The position numbers were made by a program, and so were the translations under genes. A DNA stretch of 64,000 nt from Sipunculus nudus (Eukaryota; Annelida; Sipuncula; Golfingiida; Sipunculidae), in NCBI GenBank assembly GCA_026874595.1, contig CM049312.1:78963429-79027428 (forward strand), given 5' to 3'. The first letter of the stretch is position 1, and the number at the start of each line of letters is the position of its first letter. Below are positions 60,236 through 64,000 of the stretch, in pieces. A model generated the notes under the pieces. It was not told the origin of the DNA. It did no database searches and saw only the letters and a program-made list of their open reading frames with translations.

Positions 60236-62640
60236 AATTTATTCTTTTGCAGGAGCAATTTATATTGAACTGCACCGGGATAAGGAAGAAATATGTAAAC
60301 TCCCTCATGAAGCAACCATGTCTTCTCTTCTAAAGGAGGGACACATGAATTTGGAGAGGAGTATGATTTGTCACGCATACAGATAAGTTAGTGCAAAGAA
60401 CATGGTGTCAGAGTGGTGCTAGTGTGAGGGAGCAGTCTCAAGTTTTTTTAAAAGAGTTCAAATCGAAGTGTAGGCAATGTTTATGGACCTTTTGGCGAAT
60501 GCACTTTGCAGATAAATGTTTCCATTACTTTCGCTTGTAGGATTTCTCCGCTCACCAGCCAAGAAGATAACAAAGTATCTTTGCAAAGTTTGCACAAACA
60601 TTTGATGGCCTATAAAAACCCTTGGCCTTAGGCACACATGATCGTGTCTCTGTATTTTGCACCAGTTCTAGAGCAAAGTTTCAGCTTAGTGAAAGGGCAA
60701 AGGCAACCATTAGAGGCGGATTCCATCAAGAAAATTAATACATCTGTATCTTTGGACCGTACATGCATTTCTCTGAATGTGTTATCACGCAGGCTGTCAA
60801 TGATGTGAACTCTTAAACCTCAGGGTGTCATCAACTGCAAACATCGAGCGATGAGCCACAGCCTGTTCGTACTAACTGCTGGAGTAACCGAAACCGTGCT
60901 AGCGGCTTTGTGGTCTTTCCTCATTGGAAAATCTTATCAGCAATTGACACTTTGGTCTTAATCGTCCAGTTGGAGATGTTCAAGTTTATATTGATTCTTC
61001 TGGTTCAAGATGGATATTTAGATGTTAATAGAAGACGTTTCTTCAACAAAATCGATGTACCGCTTTGAACCCAACTTTCATATAATTCAGAGTGCCCTGT
61101 TTTTCTTTATGCGGGAAGGGAGCTCGCTCCTCGCGCAGCCGGCGTATACTGCAGTCGTCCCAGAATTCCTTGGCCCAATGTTAAGACCGGGGTCATCAGA
61201 CCATTGGATGTGGGTGTTGCATGTTAAAAATTTGGAGCAGGATGCACAATGTAAAACCCTGATCTCATTGGTTTGATGTCAACCCTGGTGGAGGAACCCA
61301 GATAATCTGAATATACAAAGCAGCGGTTAAACAAAAATATATCTGGGACGACTGCATTTTATAACCGCGTGACAAACGTAGTGTAGAGGAGATATTATTT
61401 AAGAGCTTTCTGGTTATAAAACAGTCATTTATGGCAAAATATTATGAGAAAGGCTAGGAAAGCTTAGCAAGAATTGATGAACGATTTGAGCCATATGAGT
61501 GCAGTGTGAAGCAACCTATCTAGAACATCTCCATCTTGAGTGAGTCCAACAATAACTCGGTGTTTTTAAAACCGTTTATTTCTTGTCCTAAGGCCTTGTC
61601 AATGAACAAGCTTGTGAATAGAATGTCATATATTATTTTCCCCCTTCGAGGTCTACAGACTTTAGTGCACCTCAGTGCACCAAAGTGCAGCATTTTGAGG
61701 GCGGGAAGTAGCATCTGCTTTTAGTAATATATACTAGATCATGTGAAAAGGAGTATTCCATTAGAATATTTTAGGGAGCTTGATATCCCTTCTAATCGTC
61801 TGCATGCACAGATCAACTGCAACAAAATAACAATTTGGTCCAAGTATTGATCGAGAAACTCGATTGCTCTTACACTTTGGCCGACTGAATATCCTTGAAG
61901 ATTACACCCATTTAAATATCTTGCTTGCGAAGTGCCTGCTTCAACTTAAAACATTGAATGCGCAGAGATCCAGATAAGAGTTTACCAAATATCAGATTAA
62001 ACGTCATGATCGTAATAGCAAGGTCATATGATAATAAATGACTTTACTCCATGTCCCTTCCACCAGCCGAACAATGGAAGCAGCTCTCTATGGCACATTT
62101 GTCAACACAAATGCCTTGTTTTTTTTCCCCAAGGCATGCAGTGAAGCAAATGGGATATGCAAGATGTCGGCTCTCAGGAAACTATTCTGGTTGAATCTGG
62201 ACTGCAAGATTACACAGATCCAGATAAACGTTATGAGTGTGCGTCTCTCAGGACTGGCGATGATGGCCGATATGTTTTGAGGCGCATATTGAGGTGTAAT
62301 CAGTGGTAGAAGTCTTGAAAAGGGGTGTAATAACTTCCGTAATTGTCCTCTTAACCTCAACTTTTCTTCATTGATAACAAGAGAAATTTTGTTGCTCTTC
62401 CCCACGATGGCGTCACTATATGTTTTGTTACCTTTTCTTGTTTAGCAGTTTCACTGTTCATGTGATGGATTGAACCCAATGTAGGTTTACCATTAAAACT
62501 TGACGTCCATTGAGGTAGAAGTTGAAGGCGGTAGTAAAAGACACCAAGTCCCTCACTTTTGCGTTTCATCTTCAAATGAAAAATATATCGCAGATGCCCA
62601 AAATGTTGATGCATCCAAAGCTGTATCATATATAACCACT
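60236..62640. other. Unidentified stretch, possibly a decayed coding relic
   Basis: Base composition is more even than the flanks and several short plus-strand frames follow one another (61022-61276, 61536-61724, 62038-62280), broken by stops. None shows a motif I can name. It may be a very old gene or transposon copy. Confidence 0.25.
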
Positions 62641-62869
62641 CTCTGAGGCTGGAGTCTCGGGAAATTTGTGAGCACTCAAGTGTTGGTATATACTGTGTTT
62701 ATACCAGGATAGCAGGTGGTCTCGTTGTCCAAAATTTGGACCCCAGCATTTTCGGCCATGCCAAATAGAACCTGAGTGGGTAAAAGAATGAACACATTTC
62801 ATAGGTAGGCAAAGACTAGTTATCGTGTACTGAATAGAATTAAGACTGGTTGGCGAATATAATTTAACA

Positions 62870-63430
62870 CAGATTTTCCTTCTTGTTGATCAGCTCCCAA
62901 TGTCGAGTCCTCTTCACTTAAGTAATTTTTCCATCGATTAGGATAAAGCCTGTTTTAGTATGAAATAGCTCAATATTTATATTTTTATATCGGGAATATA
63001 TACACCTTTGAGTGTGTAAATCCTACAACAATATCGTCATTATCTCCCGTTGGCAACTTTTCTACGGATATTCATAGTTGTTACCTGAAACAGAATCAAG
63101 TACTCGTCATCATTGCAACACCCTAAACAAGGGCGTTTCAAAGGGCCCTGCAACTTAAAATTTAAGCTATTATGTATTTCATAATGGATCCTAGGTCGTT
63201 TATCATAACGACCATTGAGAAATACATGTGTTTGGGTGCGGTGAAGTTATTAAATGCATTGAGTTGTGAGTTATGAAAGAAAATAATGTAAGAGTGGTCA
63301 GATAAAAGAAATATCATCTGAAATATCTGGTCTGCATAAGGGCAATGGTCCTTGTTTCCGACTCTAAGAAGACACCGAGTAGACCTACTATAAATCGAAT
63401 GGCGTTAATTACCAAATTATAGTAAAAACC
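62870..63430. repeat. Dispersed repeat R1, copy 3 (5'-truncated)
   Basis: TTGATCAGCTC(C/T)CAATGTCGAG, AAGCCTGTTTTAGTATGAAA, GGATATTCATAG(T/C)TGTTACCTGAA and CTATAAATCGAATGGCG match copies 1 and 2 in the same orientation. Confidence 0.7.
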
Positions 63431-63539
63431 TCCCCGAAATGACCACCTCGGTTTACGACCACCTCAAAATAACTACCACGTTTTCATTGTTTTCATTACA
63501 TTTGCTCTTCGTATCATATACTTAAACCTTGGTAATTCG

Positions 63540-64000
63540 TTTTTAGCTCAGCTGACTGAAAGTCATCTGAGTAATAGCGATCACCCTTTATCCGTCGTCT
63601 GTCCGGCCGTCCGGCCGGCCGGCCGTTAACAGGGCACAAATCGTAACCGCTGGTCCTGGAATCATCTTACTTGACATCAAAAGAGGTCCATGAAAAATCT
63701 CCTCGAAAACCTGAAATTAGGTCTCTGTTACCCATATCCGTCGAGCTATGAAGTGCCCCCCCCCCCCCAAGAATAATGCAAAATTTGATACAAAAGCTCA
63801 AGTCTCTGAATATCTACGGTATTGACCACCATGATTCTTTGCATGAATAATGATGATCATGGTATGTTCCATCACTTACTGCAGACTAGTGGCGCCATCT
63901 GTATTTTTTCCAATTTTAACGAATTTTTTTCTTTTTTTTCAGACCTGCGATGAAACTGTCATCTGTTAACAGGGCACAAATCGTAACCACTGGACTTAGA
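63540..64000. repeat. Tandem repeat of about 339 bp, one unit and the start of the next
   Basis: GTTAACAGGGCACAAATCGTAACC at about 63626 recurs at about 63965. The first is preceded by an inverted GGCCGTCCGGCCGGCCGGCC stretch. A C tract lies near 63753-63768. The array continues beyond the window. Confidence 0.65.

Noticed and set aside
1-64000. CRISPR array, operon or prokaryotic gene cluster
   Set aside because: Introns, SINEs, LINE and a GPCR show a eukaryotic genome. The tandem repeats have units of 280-340 bp without repeat-spacer structure.

Overview
This is a eukaryotic, AT-rich, intron-containing genomic window. It most resembles a marine lophotrochozoan, probably a mollusc; that is inferred from style only (secreted PAN/C-type-lectin genes, tRNA-derived SINEs, a Helentron with a C-terminal endonuclease, long TA microsatellites) and was not tested by any search. 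Only two genes look intact. One is a four-exon secreted PAN + C-type-lectin gene on the minus strand (exons between 11.93 and 16.01 kb). The other is an intronless class-A aminergic-type GPCR on the minus strand (47.63-49.21 kb). Almost everything else is transposon remains, satellite-like tandem repeats, microsatellites and unassigned AT-rich DNA.

Layout. 0-7.4 kb: dispersed repeats and a decayed Helentron (helicase then endonuclease, minus strand, about 3.25-6.1 kb). 7.4-10.8 kb: tandem array with a unit of about 332 bp, interrupted by about 1.5 kb of unrelated sequence. 11.3-11.6 kb: tRNA-derived SINE. 11.9-16.1 kb: the intact lectin gene. 18.6-28.2 kb: a scattered, broken second copy of that gene. 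Its two lectin exons lie on the plus strand at 19.3-20.5 kb, its PAN exon on the minus strand at 24.6-24.9 kb, and its signal-peptide exon on the minus strand at 27.0/28.1 kb, split by a 1.1-kb inverted-repeat transposon. Three inverted-repeat elements with 3-bp TTA/TAA target duplications cluster at 25.2-28.1 kb.

28.5-36.6 kb: simple repeats, a second SINE and a second copy of an 18.6-kb repeat, with no recognisable gene. 36.6-40.3 kb: a nearly complete CR1/Jockey-group LINE (minus strand) with three small frameshifts, a 3' hairpin and a TAAA tail. 40.7-41.8 kb: a composite tandem repeat of about 282 bp. 43.6-46.5 kb: long TA tracts flanking a pogo/Tigger-like terminal fragment and a Penelope-like remnant with inverted arms. 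46.9-47.6 kb: another inverted-repeat element ending exactly at the GPCR stop codon. 51.2-51.7 kb: tandem tRNA-SINE pair between TA tracts. 52.6-64 kb: degenerate dispersed repeats, including a three-copy family, and a 2.4-kb stretch I could not identify.

The two intact genes show no functional link. The most informative story here is duplication of a secreted lectin gene followed by rearrangement, transposon insertion and loss of the duplicate.
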